Position numbers and translations under genes: made by a program
Notes under the pieces: generated by a model
What the model saw: the letters and a program-made list of their open reading frames with translations, nothing else
Told to the model about the DNA's origin: nothing
The model's database searches: none
NCBI RefSeq assembly: GCF_036373705.1
Contig: NC_089855.1
Span: 11,861,219 to 11,925,218 of the forward strand
Direction of reading: 5' to 3'
Origin: Amia ocellicauda
Lineage: Eukaryota > Chordata > Actinopteri > Amiiformes > Amiidae
DNA: 64,000 nt
Shown here: positions 1-13,400 of the stretch, piece after piece
Layout of the letters: every line of letters begins with the position of its first letter
How positions within the stretch are numbered: the first letter of the stretch is position 1

Positions 1-829
1 ATCAAGCTGGTACTATACCTCTTTAGACTCTGTAACTGTGCTGTATTATTTGTGGTTGAGATTGGGCCAGTGTTTTGTACTTCAGAAAAAAGACTGAAGA
101 TGTGTTGTTGGTGCTGTATTGTTAATTTACTCCTACTTGAGAAAGGAAATCTGTCAAAAAATATCTTTAAAGGGTTAGGGCCCTGCCCGTAGAAGTCATA
201 TCTGACCAATAGACTTGTACTGTTGAATGTTTCCTGGTATGGTATGCAAAGAGTTGCAAGTAGGAGGAATAAAGTTCACTTCAGTGTTGTTAAAGAAGCA
301 AAGGCATTGTTGTAATCTTATATCCAAACACTGCAGAGATGGATGTGAACAGGAGAATTCCTTTGAGTTTTCTTTGTTTATTGGTAATTAACATTTCAAG
401 GTACTGTTTATGATGAATATAAGACGTTTACACTTTTGTCTGAAATGAGTGAGTGAGCATTAACTATGTCTATTACACCTTGATTGCGAAGCTTAGTTTT
501 ATCGATTTAATTAAGGCTGGGCTGTTCTGCCCTTCTCTTTACCTTAGAAATTCGATTAGTACTGTACTACCTTTTGAATTCGAATTCTACTGTTGATCAA
601 TTAGACCCCGTTCACATTTATTAGGCCGGCCCTTTTTTTTTGACACCCCGTTCACATTTGTGGTTTTAGGAGGCCTAAGTGCGTTCACATAGGCGGGTGA
701 AAAGGAGTCCTAAACGAAATGCATGGCGGGAATTAAACACATCTGCTCAACAAACCAGTGACGCATGACATTAAGTCTGCTTACAGGTGTATGCAATGTA
801 TTTATAATCACAACTTATTAAAATATATA
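1..829. other. Non-coding stretch, no gene seen
   Basis: No convincing exon or long open frame. At 606-660 a short CCGTTCACATT unit occurs twice about 37 bases apart, with a third partial copy (GCGTTCACAT) near 680. This could be the edge of an old unclassified repeat. The stretch ends at the TA that flanks the Tc1-like remnant beginning at 830. Confidence 0.5.
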
Positions 830-1284
830 CACCGATCAGCCATAACATTATGACCACCTGCCTAATATTGTGTAGGTCCCCCTTTTGCCCCCAAAACAGC
901 CCTGACCCATCGAGGCATGGACTCCACTAGACCTCTGCAACAATGCTTAGGTAGGTGGTACGTGTCAAAGTAACATCCACATGAATGGCAGGACCCAAGG
1001 TTTCCCAGCAGAACATTGCCCAAAGCATCACACTGCCTCCGCCAGCTTGCCTTCTTCCCATAGTGCATCCTGGTGCCATGTGTTCTCCAGCGACGCACAT
1101 GCACCCAGCCATCCACGTGATGTAAAAGAAAACGTGATTCATCAGACCAGGCCACCTTCTTCCATTGCTCCGTGATCCAGTTCTGATGCTCACGTGCCCA
1201 TTGTAGCCACTTTCGGCAGTGGACAGGGGTCAGCATGGGCACCCTGACTGGTCTGCGGCTACGTAGCCCCATACGCAACAAACT
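830..1284 (-). mobile_element. Truncated Tc1-like transposon remnant (minus strand)
   Basis: The sequence starts right after TA with CACCGATCAGCCATAACATT, the same terminal repeat that closes the element at 43.9-44.8 kb. On the minus strand it encodes pieces of a Tc1-family transposase: a middle part ending in AWSDESRFLL (first catalytic Asp), then GSVMLWAMFCWETLGP-like sequence (here frameshifted), then a jump to GLVESMPR and the C-terminus AKGGPTQY. The second Asp and the catalytic Glu are therefore lost in an internal deletion near 945. The transposase N-terminal half and the other terminal repeat are missing, and homology stops at about 1284, just before a tetranucleotide repeat. It cannot encode a working enzyme. 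Confidence 0.85.
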
Positions 1285-1297
1285 TAACTTTATTCTG

Positions 1298-1363
1298 CAT
1301 ACATACATACATACATACATACATACATACATACATACATACATACATACATACATACATACA
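1298..1363. repeat. (ACAT)n tetranucleotide microsatellite
   Basis: About 16 uninterrupted ACAT units. It directly follows the broken edge of the Tc1-like remnant. On the minus strand it reads as a meaningless Met-Tyr-Val-Cys repeat. Confidence 0.97.
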
Positions 1364-3692
1364 CAGACACGTCAAGCAATCCAGAAAAAATACATTTGTA
1401 AAGTGGATTTTTAAAATCCCTTTTTTAACCATATGCATCTATTTGTTTCCTTTTCAAAACCAAACTTCATGGTTACAATTCAAAAATGCTTACATAGCCA
1501 AACTGGCAGCCACAATTATTTCCAGTTTTAACTCTGGCTGGGACATTAGACTTCCGAGCAGATATGATGTGAATTTGGAGCAAGGCCTAGTAGTTTCTGT
1601 ATGTAAATGGTATTAAGGATGTTTGTTAGGTATCTGTCAGTTACCATAATAAGCCCTCTGGTCCTCGCAGTCATTTTCTGCAGGCCTCCCCTGTTTGAAG
1701 CCATAACTCTTCCACTCTCCGTTCTTCCCTTGGGATCAGAATTACTTTGTAAGAATTTGAGGAGGATTAACATTGTCTGATGCATTAAATAGTGGTCAAC
1801 CAGCTTTTAGGTTTACAGTTTTAAGTGGTGGATTTCAGATTTGGATTTTTATTTATATATTTGTTTTAGAACATGTGTAAAAACTATTTAAAACCATGAT
1901 ATAACCTACTGTTTACTGTGACTGTTTACATGCAATCAGTTTTTAGCTGAATACTCAGTACTGTAAATTTTATCAATCATGTTAACAGCTTATTCAAATA
2001 TGATCAGTACCAGTAAGACTTTGCATATTCAGATAAGATATGATAAGATATGTAGTGGATTATTACAGAAATTTTAGATGTAAACATCTTATTCTCTCAC
2101 TCACTCACACATATATTATATATTATATATTTTGTAGGAAATTGGCCTTGTTCTGTCCACTTTTATTTTGTTGAAACAGCAATACTAGATGGTTTGTCAT
2201 GACAAGCATAAGTCAATCTAAACCAGCAATAATGCATACAAAACAAAGCACAGGATTACTTGTAACTCCTAAACTCCCTCACCAAACTAAAGCCCATCAC
2301 TTTCTAATATAGGAACCTCACACAATCAGCAACAAGTGTTTGACATTATCCTGCTGAGTGACTTACCTGTGCAGACCCAGCTCTGTCCTGAGACCTGTTG
2401 TGTTAAGTATCCGCCTTTATTATATAATATGTAATGTGTGTGCGTTTTAATAACGAAAGAGACAGTTATCTGAGGTTCTCACACTTATAGATTTCTCCAT
2501 GGTGGGTTTACTCAGGATTTAATTGCTGGTCCTTACATGTTTTTTTTTCTTTTGAGAAAATCCTTATTTTGAATAATTCATATGCACACCTTCAGTTTAG
2601 AAATTCACTGTTTGACCACCTAAACACCACATTTTGGCATGCGTACGATATTTTTCATGGTTAGATGTATGTGACTGTCTAGCTGCCTGCTCATTTTTCA
2701 TGTTTAATGTAGCAACCTTGTAGCTCTTGCCAAAGAGTATTGTAATCCCTAAGAGCATGCTGTCGAACTTCCTCAAATAACTAGTGTTTGTAAATCTGAA
2801 TAGTATATAGAAATAAACCCATTTGGATAATTGGAAACGTGTTGTGGCAGCTAACCAGTATGTAAAACATGAATCAATCAAATAAAAAATTAAATGTTAT
2901 TAATTAAAAGTATTTATCTAGAAAAGTCAGTTACAGAGCATCCAGAGGCAGGCAGGGAAATCAAAACTATATATCTGTCAGTTTATAGGCCTCATGTGTG
3001 TTTTTATAATGATCAGTCATGGGTCTAAAAAATTATTTATCAAGAAATCAGTCTCGGTTACAGAACATCCAGAGACCGCAAGAGAAATCACAACTAGCTA
3101 TTGATCTGACTGAAGATCATTCCCTAATTAATATCATGTATTTGTATCCCCATCCGCGTCAGTCTGAGAAATTCTATACATGCCTCAGTAGTGTCTGCAG
3201 CTGGAGGGACTGCTTCCCTCAAGCATATTCTTCATTTTGTGGTGGAGCTTGAAGTCCTTCTCCAAAAGGCACACATCTCTGAGGAATTGCATCAGAGTTA
3301 TATAAAAAAAACATCATTACTATGTCTTGACAGTTTCACTGTTGCATGGGCAGATGATGAATGCAATGTATGTTTCTGTGAAGCGTAACTCGTGTCTTAT
3401 TGAAAAATCTTCAAGTTAAGTTTAAAATACAGTTACTGGAGTGGATGGCTGGGTTGTCTTTGTGACTAAGGCATTTGACACCAATGCTGTTGACATGAGA
3501 ATATTCCTGTCTGCACTACAAATGCTAGTTAAATGGAAAAAGAACATCCACCAGGTTGATGGTGATTGGATTCCCTGGTGATTTAAAATAAATGTGGATA
3601 GTTTAAAACGTTTTTGATAATTTTGTTAATGAAAATACTTTTTTTTTTTTTCTTGAAATAACATTTAAATACTTTTTTGTCTCTGTGATATA
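1364..3692. other. Non-coding stretch, no gene seen
   Basis: AT-rich sequence with only short open frames that have no recognisable motif. It includes a small TATATTATATATTATATAT run near 2110-2130. Nothing is assignable. Confidence 0.5.
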
Positions 3693-4913
3693 CACTCACC
3701 TAAAGTATTATTAGGAACACCTGTTCAATTTCTCATTAATGCAATTATCTAACCAACCAATCACATGGCAGTTGCTTCAATGCATTTAGGGGTGTGGTCC
3801 TGGTCAAGACAATCTCCTGAACTCCAAACTGAATGTCTGAATGGGAAAGAAAGGTGATTTAAGCAATTTTGAGCGTGGCATGGTTGTTGGTGCCAGACGG
3901 GCCGGTCTGAGTATTTCACAATCTGCTCAGTTACTGGGATTTTCACGCACAACCATTTCTAGGGTTTACAAAGAATGGTGTGAAAAGGGAAAAACATCCA
4001 GTATGCGGCAGTCCTGTGGGCGAAAATGCCTTGTTGATGCTAGAGGTCAGAGGAGAATGGGCCGACTGATTCAAGCTGATAGAAGAGCAACTTTGACTGA
4101 AATAACCACTCGTTACAACCGAGGTATGCAGCAAAGCATTTGTGAAGCCACAACACGTACAACCTTGAGGCGGATGGGCTACAACAGCAGAAGACCCCAC
4201 CGGGTACCACTCATCTCCACTACAAATAGGAAAAAGAGGCTACAATTTGCACAAGCTCACCAAAATTGGACAGTTGAAAACTGGAAAAATGTTGCCTGGT
4301 CTGATGAGTCTCGATTTCTGTTGAGACATTCAGATGGTAGAGTCAGAATTTGACGTAAACAGAATGAGAACATGGATCCATCATGCCTTGTTACCACTGT
4401 GCAGGCTGGTGGTGGTGGTGTAATGGTGTGGGGGATGTTTTCTTGGCACACTTTAGGCCCCTTAGTGCCAATTGGGCATCGTTTAAATGCCACGGCCTAC
4501 CTGAGCATTGTTTCTGACCATGTCCATCACTTTACGACCACCATGTACCCATCCTCTGATGGCTACTTCCAGCAGGATAATGCACCATGTCACAAAGGTC
4601 GAATCATTTCAAATTGGTTTCTTGAACATGACAATGAGTTCACTGTACTAAACTGGCCCCCACAGTCACCAGATCTCAACCCAATAGAGCATCTTTGGGA
4701 TGTGGTGGAACGGGAGCTTCGTGCCCTGGATGTGCATCCCACAAATCTCCATCAACTACAAGATGCTATCCTATCAATATGGGCCAACATTTCTAAAGAA
4801 TGCTTTCAGCACCTTGTTGAATCAATGCCACGTAGAATTAAGGCAGTTCTGAAGGCGAAAGGGGGTCAAACACAGTATTAGTATGGTGTTCCTAATAATC
4901 CTTTAGGCGAGTG
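3693..4913 (+). mobile_element. Nearly complete Tc1-like transposon, DD36E spacing
   Basis: The element is 1,221 bp and flanked by TA on both sides. Its 28-bp terminal inverted repeats start CACTCACCTAAAGTATTATT and end with the complement, ending CTTTAGGCGAGTG, with a few mismatches. A single transposase gene fills most of the inside (3841-4881). This short-ITR family differs from the long-ITR elements at 52-63 kb. One nonsense codon interrupts the transposase, so this copy is probably non-autonomous, although both ends look mobilisable. Confidence 0.93.
3841..4881 (+). pseudogene. Tc1-like transposase with one in-frame stop
   Basis: A 347-codon frame (stop included) broken only by TGA at 4351-4353, codon 171. 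At the N-terminus is a paired-like helix-turn-helix region (residues about 1-120, with SISQSAQLLGFSRTTISRVY as a recognition-helix segment). The DDE catalytic domain follows: Asp155 in AWSDESRF, Asp246 in FQQDNAPCH and Glu283 in [12 protein letters not shown]. The spacing between the second Asp and the Glu is 36 residues, unlike the 34 of Sleeping Beauty-type transposases and of the copies at 52-63 kb. The protein ends AKGGQTQY, as usual for the group. The stop probably replaces a Trp codon (TGG to TGA) just after the first catalytic Asp region. No other disruption is visible, so the copy is fairly young. Confidence 0.92.
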
Positions 4914-7900
4914 TATACCAGGACAGAGAGATACAAGTTTTCAACTTTGAAGGGAACTTACTTTCAGTTTGGCTCTCTTGTGTGGGGAAATATGCAAGTG
5001 CTTAATTTCCTCTTGGCAGCAGACAAACTGTACTTCCTTAAGTTTCACATTTGCCAGTGGAAACCACGACAGGTTCTTAATGTGTCCCACTTGAAAGCAG
5101 GTCTCTCATAGTCATGCACGGGTAACTTTACAGTGGTTAAGAAACATAAATACATTCCCGTACAGGGTACAGTTAAGCCTTCCCCAATACAACATTTGTA
5201 ATAGACCTTGCTTCTCTGCATGGTTACTTGTGTTTGAAGTCACAATAAAACTGTGCACTGGAATCAAAAGGCAGTTTGTGAAAATGGTCGACTAAGCAAT
5301 CTCATTTTACTGCCTCATTCCACAAAAGTGTTTTGATGTAATTACACAAAACCATAACATGGAAGCTGTTTTTTTTGCACACTGAATAATTAGCAGTCCT
5401 GCATTTAGATCATCCTTCTGACAGTCTACACAATACAAACATGGCTTACAATTGCAAATCTCTTCTGTCCAGTCTAGCATATTTATTACCATATTACATA
5501 ATATGTTACAGCCTCTTGAAATGTTTTAAATCTGTCAATGCTCTACTTTAATGTGAGCGCATACTTTCCAGCATCGGTTCAGAGGCAGTGTAACAATTTT
5601 TGCAGGTTTCATTAATTCTTCGTGCTTGTGTGTAACCCTACTTTATTCTCAGAGAAACATGCCATGATATTCATAATGCAATCAATGTAAGTCTTCAACT
5701 GATTTGGCTGATTTTAATAAATAAATGTATGCATAAAATAATGCATATCATAGAAAAATACAGCTACATGACTAAATATTCTTTAAATACTCTTTGATAC
5801 AACACATTGATCAACATTAATATTAGTCAGATATTTTTAATTAGGCCTCTTTATCCAAGTCACCTTTTGAGATACATTAGCAATATGAACTCTGTATGGA
5901 TAATTATAGTGTAGTTATGTAATATTTTCTAGGTATGTAGGAATAAAACATCTAGTCTTTATTTACTTACTTTATTTACTTATAAATGATCCAGTGCCGT
6001 ATCTGGGATCACAGAATTACAAGTACTTCACAACTTTATTAGACGTATGACTAATGTCTATTCTATGTCATGTATTAGACTGTACTGTCTAGGCTTCTAT
6101 AATATAGGCAGTTTTGCCTACTTTTTTAATTACATTTTCTTAACAGCTATATTTACTCAGAGGAACTAACCATCTATTTTATATCATAATAGTACAAGAT
6201 GAAATTAAATGCTTTATTTTGAAAAATTATGTTCATGTGTACCTCAGAGATTTAGAAGATAATGCATATGTTAATTGGATTGAATTTAATGCTTTGTAGA
6301 GGTGTGAGGAGTAGGTGTTATTTCGGTAATACAGCAGTCACACATCCGCATTACAACTCTTATTTGAACACTTGTAAATGCATTTGTGATATGTATGAAG
6401 TTGATACATTATTAAATACAATACAAAGGCCTGCATGTCACTTTAAAGCCTTTTACTGAAATGCATTTTCTTTTGACCTGGAGTCTGTTAGTCATGTGGG
6501 ATTCTGCTTCAGCACACTCATTTGCTTCTTGGTGCTGTTCTGTAAATGTAAATATTTAATCAGTGTGATGCGTTTGGCGACATTCTCAAAACGAACTTGA
6601 TTGTTCAGGCGGTTTTAATGGCTCCACGGTCTTCTGTTGTCAGAGAATATTGTTCATAGGCCCCCGAAGGCAAGAGGTGCCGGTTAGTCACTGTGTTTGT
6701 GTCAGTGCGGGTTGCGCTGTGCATGTGACTGTTCTGCAGTGAAGGCCCTTAACATTGCTACAGTCTAGACGAGTCCAGAGCAGATCTCAGACCTACTGTG
6801 TGTGAGGGTCACAGCAACATGCCGCCTTAGCCATCTCTCTGCCCTTACATGTGATTCTTTGTGTGTTGGGTCAGGTCCTTCTCACAGGTTGGGTCACAAG
6901 TGTCAGGTGTCAGAAGCATCATCCAGACTGAGTACATTGAGAACTGACATTCAGGATCTTGGAACTCGTGGGACCAGATGTCTCTTGCGGTCTTTATTTA
7001 CGGGTGCAGGAGCAGAACTTTTGTAAATGTCTTAAACTGGGAATGTTTCAGCAGACAAATAATAGAATAATAATAATAATAATCCCCAATAAATAGACAG
7101 AAGCTACAAACACTAGCTTTTGCATTTTTGACACATATGTTGAGACTTTGCTGTTTGACATATAGCCTATGGGCCCTTGACTTGCATTGTATTGCATTCC
7201 TGATATTAATTTCAGCTTCATAGTATTGCATCTCCTTTGCCATATGCTAAACCAACTAGGGAACTTTATTGCATAATGTGTGTAATAGGCCTATATATTC
7301 AGGTTTGTCAGTGTAAGAATAAAAAAGCAAAAAACACTTGGGTTTGAAGGGAAAAACACTTTGAATTTTTCATGCTGTTCAGAAATTAGTTTTTAGTCTT
7401 TGCCAGCTCTTGCACCAGAATTTCAAGAATATTTTCATCATGTGATTTTACAGCTTTCCGTTTTTTCTCATTTTTAATTATAGTGGACCCTCTTAATGTA
7501 ATTGAACCCTTTGAAATTTATTTGAGGTACAGTTTTATGGCATTTTGACTTGTTTGCTTTATAATTATAATATTTTAGTTGAACCTTAATTAATGTACCA
7601 TTCAGGGGCAGACAGAGCAATCTAGAAGGTTTACGGCAAACACACAGTCTAAGTTTAACTCACAATAATTGTATGTCAGTCATACAAAAGTAGAAACGTG
7701 TGAAAAGATTGTTTCCACTGCTGCCTGTCCAGCAAATGAAACGAATTACATAATAGTAATACATTTTTTAACCCCAAAACTTAAATTAGCTTTTCAGCAT
7801 CATGCTTCTTTTATGTCATCTGTTCTTTTGAGATCCACACCAAACTGCAAAGTGGATTTCACTGTAGAGTTTTCTAAATCCTCATTTGGAATCTGTCATT

Positions 7901-10273
7901 TTCATGGTGGGGAGTTCAAGGTTTTTCCACAGTGTGGGCACCCTTCCCAGCTATGGGATTTTTAGCAGCTGCTCATCCATCTGACAATTTCATCGCATCA
8001 GGCTTGGTTATATCTTAAGGTCAGATTGTTGAGCTGCAATTCTACTGCTAAAATAATAGCCAACTTTCTGAAATATAGAAAAGGCTTTTAAAGGAAGTGA
8101 TGAATAGTGATGAACACTAGACTATACGTTTCCATATGTCCTGAGGTCCTAGTTTTTTCCCCCATTTTGGGCTTATCGATCAAAGTCTCTTGCAGGATTT
8201 TAATCATTTTCTCTATATTTCCTACAAAGTTGCTTTATTTGAGCAGAAATATGTGTATTCATCACAGTTTTGCTTGAGTTTTTGCTGTATAATGTTCTTA
8301 CGGTTATACAGATAAAGAAAAATGAGAATGTAACCTACAGCTTTCGAAAGGAACACAAGACACTATGACTGTTAATGACCCCACTTGATCTGGTCTGTTC
8401 AAGTGTTATTATGAACACAATCGAGCAGCTCACTCATATCAATACTAAATATAATATTTTGTATTTCCTTTTTTTTCCTTCTTATTTATAGTTTGTCCTC
8501 TTAATATTCTTGGCTTTCCAAGTGAAATGCAATTTATTTTCCATTAAATCCTCTGGCAATCCTAATTCCATAGATTAAACAGTATGCTTAGTTTATGATA
8601 AATGTAAGTACAGGCTGGTCTTTTTCCCAGGAAACTATAGACATGAACTGGTCACATTCTAAAGCTGATGTAATGGATTTTCTGGATTTTCAGCTTGTTT
8701 ATTTTTGGTTCCTCTATTTCCAGATGAGATGTACTGTGAATCAGAAGGACTGACCGTGGACATCAAACATTATCTGGCAAACTTTCATAAAATCTGAGAT
8801 GTTAACCCTAGAGACAGTCCACTAAAGTGCAGATTAGTCTTTTCTGAATTCCTGCTGTCATTATAATACTTAAGTAATAATCCTCTCTCCTGCTCCGTTG
8901 GTCCCTTTTTGTGTATTGAAGTGGCATGATACAGGTTGTACTGGCACTGAGTGACTTAGTGGCTCATTGCAGTTCAGTGTAGATTGGTTATTCTGGGTCT
9001 TTTTTCCAGGGCCCTTAACACCCTTACGGCAGTTACAAGGAAATCTGTACATGTATGTATTTGTGCTTTTAAACATTACTCCGTGAGAGTCATTTTCATA
9101 AACTTCTACCATTGTGCTAATCAAAAACCTGTTTTCATAATGACGACAAAAACACAAAGAATTGCTGAAAGGAAATGAATACATTTTTCAAAATTGCCCC
9201 ATAAGTCAGTTATTTTTCATCTTTTGCAAAAAAAATTTCAGTAACACTTCAAGAATTTGAAAAAATATGTATTCATCGATTTATGTTGTACTGAATAGGT
9301 TGTATTTGGCTACTGTATTTTGTAGACTTAAGTCTAAATGTAGTTGTCTTTCTGAACCTTATTTTTTGAAATACTACATCAAATGCTTTCTGAAGTGAGT
9401 GTTAGCCAACAGCATCAGTCAGGTTACCAAACCTGGTTCGGCCTCGTCACTGACTTCCTCAAAAAGGAACCAAAAGGAAATGCCTGCTTCATGTTTTGCA
9501 GCACAACACAGCTTGCTTGCAGAAATTGAATTGTGGCATTTTCTGCCAAGTATATCTGTGCCACATGATTCAAGTTAAAGTGATTGCCTTAATTTTGTAA
9601 CACCCACATTTTATGCAATTTGAAACTCCTACAGACCAAATAACAGAGACCAAATTCTAGTTTAGCTGTAAGTATATTACCTGTGCTGTTCAGATTTCTT
9701 GTCTTAATTGTTTTTGTAAAGTTTAAATGTGTTTCGATGGGTAAAAACAACCAAAAAGGAACAGTGGGGTGTATAATCTATGAATGCAGTGATTTGTCTG
9801 ATGAAAAAATGGATTAAAAAAATGATGTGACATCAGATCATACTGTCTATGAACTCCCCTCCCCCCTTTTTTTTGTCTTTTACTATTGGTAGATGAGAAA
9901 TTATTCTCTTCCATCAGTTTCTTTTATCTTTTTTCCTGTTATTGAGGTTGCGCATAGATGTTACATCTAGCTAAAAAAAAGTGCATTTGCTTCACTCTCT
10001 CCTCGCAAAAACAACCAAAACCGTTAACCTTATTTACGTCAACACATTTAAATTAAACGCCCACACATACAGTTTTCATATATAGAAAGGTAAGTCTTTA
10101 ACAAGTTGCGTATTGGACCGGAGGTCAGGTGGTGTCTGGAGATTGTCTTGTATTGTAATTTTGAACAGCAGTGCTCTACCAGCATTGATGCATTTCTTTA
10201 ATGGTTAGGGCCTCTACATTCAGAATTAAATGCTGTGGTTCAAAGCGGAAAGCCCATTTCATGGTGTGCCTAG
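4914..10273. other. Long non-coding stretch
   Basis: About 5.4 kb without a recognisable exon, RNA gene or transposon. It holds a short (AAT)n run near 7068-7083 and several poly-T tracts. Open frames of up to about 100 codons occur but lack family motifs and look like chance. It is probably upstream or intron sequence of nck2. Confidence 0.5.
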
Positions 10274-10440
10274 AGTCCTGACCCTAATCCTGTGGAACAC
10301 CTCTGGGATGAACTGAAACAGCGATACTCTTTCGCTACACTGAAAACTGTGCTGTCAGAGGAGTGTCGCACCATTCCTTCAGCCAATCAAAAGCTGGTGG
10401 AAAGTTTCACTTCTAGGAATGTAGGTGGGCCAACACCCTG
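10274..10440 (+). pseudogene. Relic of a Tc1-like transposase C-terminus
   Basis: The plus-strand frame reads SPDPNPVEHLWDELKQR, the motif around the catalytic Glu of Tc1/mariner transposases, then about 50 residues of diverged sequence containing LVES and ending in GGPTP. That matches the LVES...AKGGPTPY tail of a common fish Tc1 family. No terminal repeat or N-terminal half is recognisable nearby. This is an old fragment of a third Tc1-like lineage. Confidence 0.72.
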
Positions 10441-13400
10441 TTCAAAACATGAACACCTGCCTAGTTGTTTTGTCTGTTGTACCCCATGTAGATGTGTGTA
10501 CGCAGTATAGCTTACAGACCGAAAGCTGTAGCTCTATAAAAGTGGATGTGCAATTGGGCTGAGTAGAGTACAGGCTGTTTTGAAATCAGTAGTAATCAAG
10601 CAATCCTTACAGATCACCTCCGAGACTGCGTACAGTTGCTGTAGCTCTGTTAAATTCTGTGGCAACCTCCGTTGAGGGTTTCTCTTGGCAAACTTGTCAG
10701 GCTATAAAATTCACAAGTACCTGAACACATCAGCGCACACACACCCTGCCTTTTTACATGCAAATAAAGACACGGCATGAGCTTTCATCTCCCAGTCGGC
10801 TGACTGAGAGCGTGGCAGGCAGTCAGGTTTGTTTAAAATGAAGATCTCGGCACGTAGACGATTGTGTATTGTGACTAGATGACAGTATAACCCAGCTCTG
10901 TTTATTATACTCTAGTAAATCCATGCTGAGATGAATCTTAGATATTGCGTTTTGAGGATAGTTGTCAGAGTGTTAAAATTTTAACTGTGATGTTGGTTTC
11001 AGATTCTGTGTAGTGTTTCAGTTATAATGGTACAATTTTACATTCTTATGAATGGAGTTAACATGGCTCAAGTAATCCACACACTCCTACTTCCCTTCCT
11101 GTTTTCTTTTCATTACCTTGATAAGGTTCATCTCAAACCATCGCAATATCAGGGGGTTAGCTCAATGGCGTTCCATTAGGTATTAAATATTTACATTTGA
11201 AAAACGTTTACTTGACAGAAAAATAATAACAAATTAAATACTCCTGCAAAGTTATTTGCTCTGCCATGAAACATTTCAGAGCGTTACAGTGCTGGTTGTA
11301 GCATACATAACGAAGGAGGAAATTTAAGTAATGACTTGCTAGCCATTTAAGCTAGACATTAGACTCTGGACTGTTGGAATTGCTACTTCATTTGAAAATG
11401 CTTTTATCTGGAAATGAATCTGACTCATTACAGAATGAAAGAAGGTTTGACTGGATGTTTTACTGTGCTTAACTCACTGGCCATGGCATTGGTGAAAGTG
11501 TCAGGTGTCATATCTTTAGGGCTATGTTGTTATGTCTCCTTCTAAAAGTCCCACTTAATTCTCTACTTTGAATGCAGTTGTGTGGGATGAGATGACGGGT
11601 GAATGTGTAACCTTTTCACAATCGTATTAGAGCAGCATCTGGAGGTATTCACTTGGCTTATAAATTCTGCCAACTTTACCTGTTTTTGAAGTTCCACAGA
11701 AATATAAAACAAATAAGGCTTCATATTTTCTTCTGATTGAAAAATCGTGTTTGACTCCCTTTTTCAGTGTTTACAGATGCTTTTGCTTGCTGTGCTTCTA
11801 AGAATAGTTCATGCACTGTTTGAGGGAGAAAAAATACAATACATCTCCACAGGTGGTGTTGTCCATATGTTTATTCATAAAAGATTTATTTAACCGCAGT
11901 TCCACAAGCTCAACTCTACTTCCACTTTATCACAGACCGTGTCTCACCAAAGCACTTTGACTTTCACTACGACAGAATTTTGTATAAAACTGATATTGGC
12001 TCATTTTTAATGACTTACATGTCTGACATGGTGAGTGGTATTATTTTAGAGATCTTGAAATGGTACTGTGTGGAAATTCCTCACAACCTTTTTACTACAT
12101 GTTGTTGGTCTTAAGGCTAGCTTCTGCACACTCTTGCAAAACATTAAAGTCTAAATTATTTATTCCCCCTGGGTAATAGTACTGAAGGAATATAGCTTTA
12201 GGACAGAGTATCTTACATATAAAAAAATTAAATCCCTTTCTGTCGGTTTTCCTCCAGAGTCATGAACAGTGGATTAAATGAGCAGTTTCTTTACTACATC
12301 CCCATACAATCCAGCATGGTGAAACATTTGGAGCTACTTTGCTCTATAAAAACAGGGATTTGAATGTGATTTGCTATCCAATTGGCTTTGGGTTTGGGAT
12401 TGGAAGAACTGTCTTCAAATGGTGCTTTTTTTTCAGACAGCTGAGCAGCTCTCCAGATGGGATTACAGTACTCAGTAAGATTTGTAGCTGGGTATGTTTT
12501 GTCTGATTAAGCTTTATCAGCAGCTATAAACTGAGCTCAGACACATTTATGCAATTACATTAATCTGAGAAACAGTATGCAGCTTGACTTCCTAGAGGGT
12601 GGTACTAAATCCCCAGGAATCGAACTAGGGGTATGACAGTATTGTGTCCTTGAAACCATCCCCTTTAGTTTTGTTTGTGTCTTTTATTTCAATCAAAGAG
12701 TTTCATTATTAATGTTGGTTGATGTCTACCAATGTAAATATTTAATTATATTTGTACCGAATAGCCTTTGCATTGTATTACTTATTATCGATGTGGAGGT
12801 GTGTAACTGCATGTGAATTTATATTTATAACAAAACTGTTCCAACACAACATTCATCCTTCTCTTTACTATTCCTCTGCAAATTTCCATTTTTAACTATG
12901 CTCATGAGATGAGATCGTTTTGCCAAATATTGAATATTTAACATTTGATTCATGTATTAACACCCAATTTTGAAAAATAAATAAATGAAAAACACCGGTT
13001 GTATTTAATTTTGGGCCACCACGTTCCCTGATGGCAGGTTTAATGTGCTGCAAAATGGTTTCCACAAAGAAGAAAGGGTGGAGAAGTCAATTTTATGAAA
13101 CTATGCAATCATTTTCTAAATAAATTGAAGGTAGACTGAACATTGAACAAATCCCTGAATGGAGTAAGTTTTTACTGGACTCTTGCTTTCTCTGCTGATA
13201 TCTCCCTCTCACCCTCGCTCTCTCCCTTTTAAAAAAAAAATAACCTAGAGCTACATGCATTTCTCCAAAGTAGTTATTTGGCATCTGTGCTTTGCAGCTG
13301 TTTTGCATCTATTTATTCCAAACGTGCATATGTGAAATCCTGTAACACTGCAGTTGTCAGTCCCTAGCAGTGCATTGTAATCAGGCAGATGTACTGGTAC

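Noticed and set aside
862..1356. 164-codon minus-strand open frame beginning with Met-Tyr-Val-Cys repeats
   Set aside because: The repeats are the translated ACAT microsatellite and the rest is a deleted Tc1-like transposase fragment; it is not a host gene.
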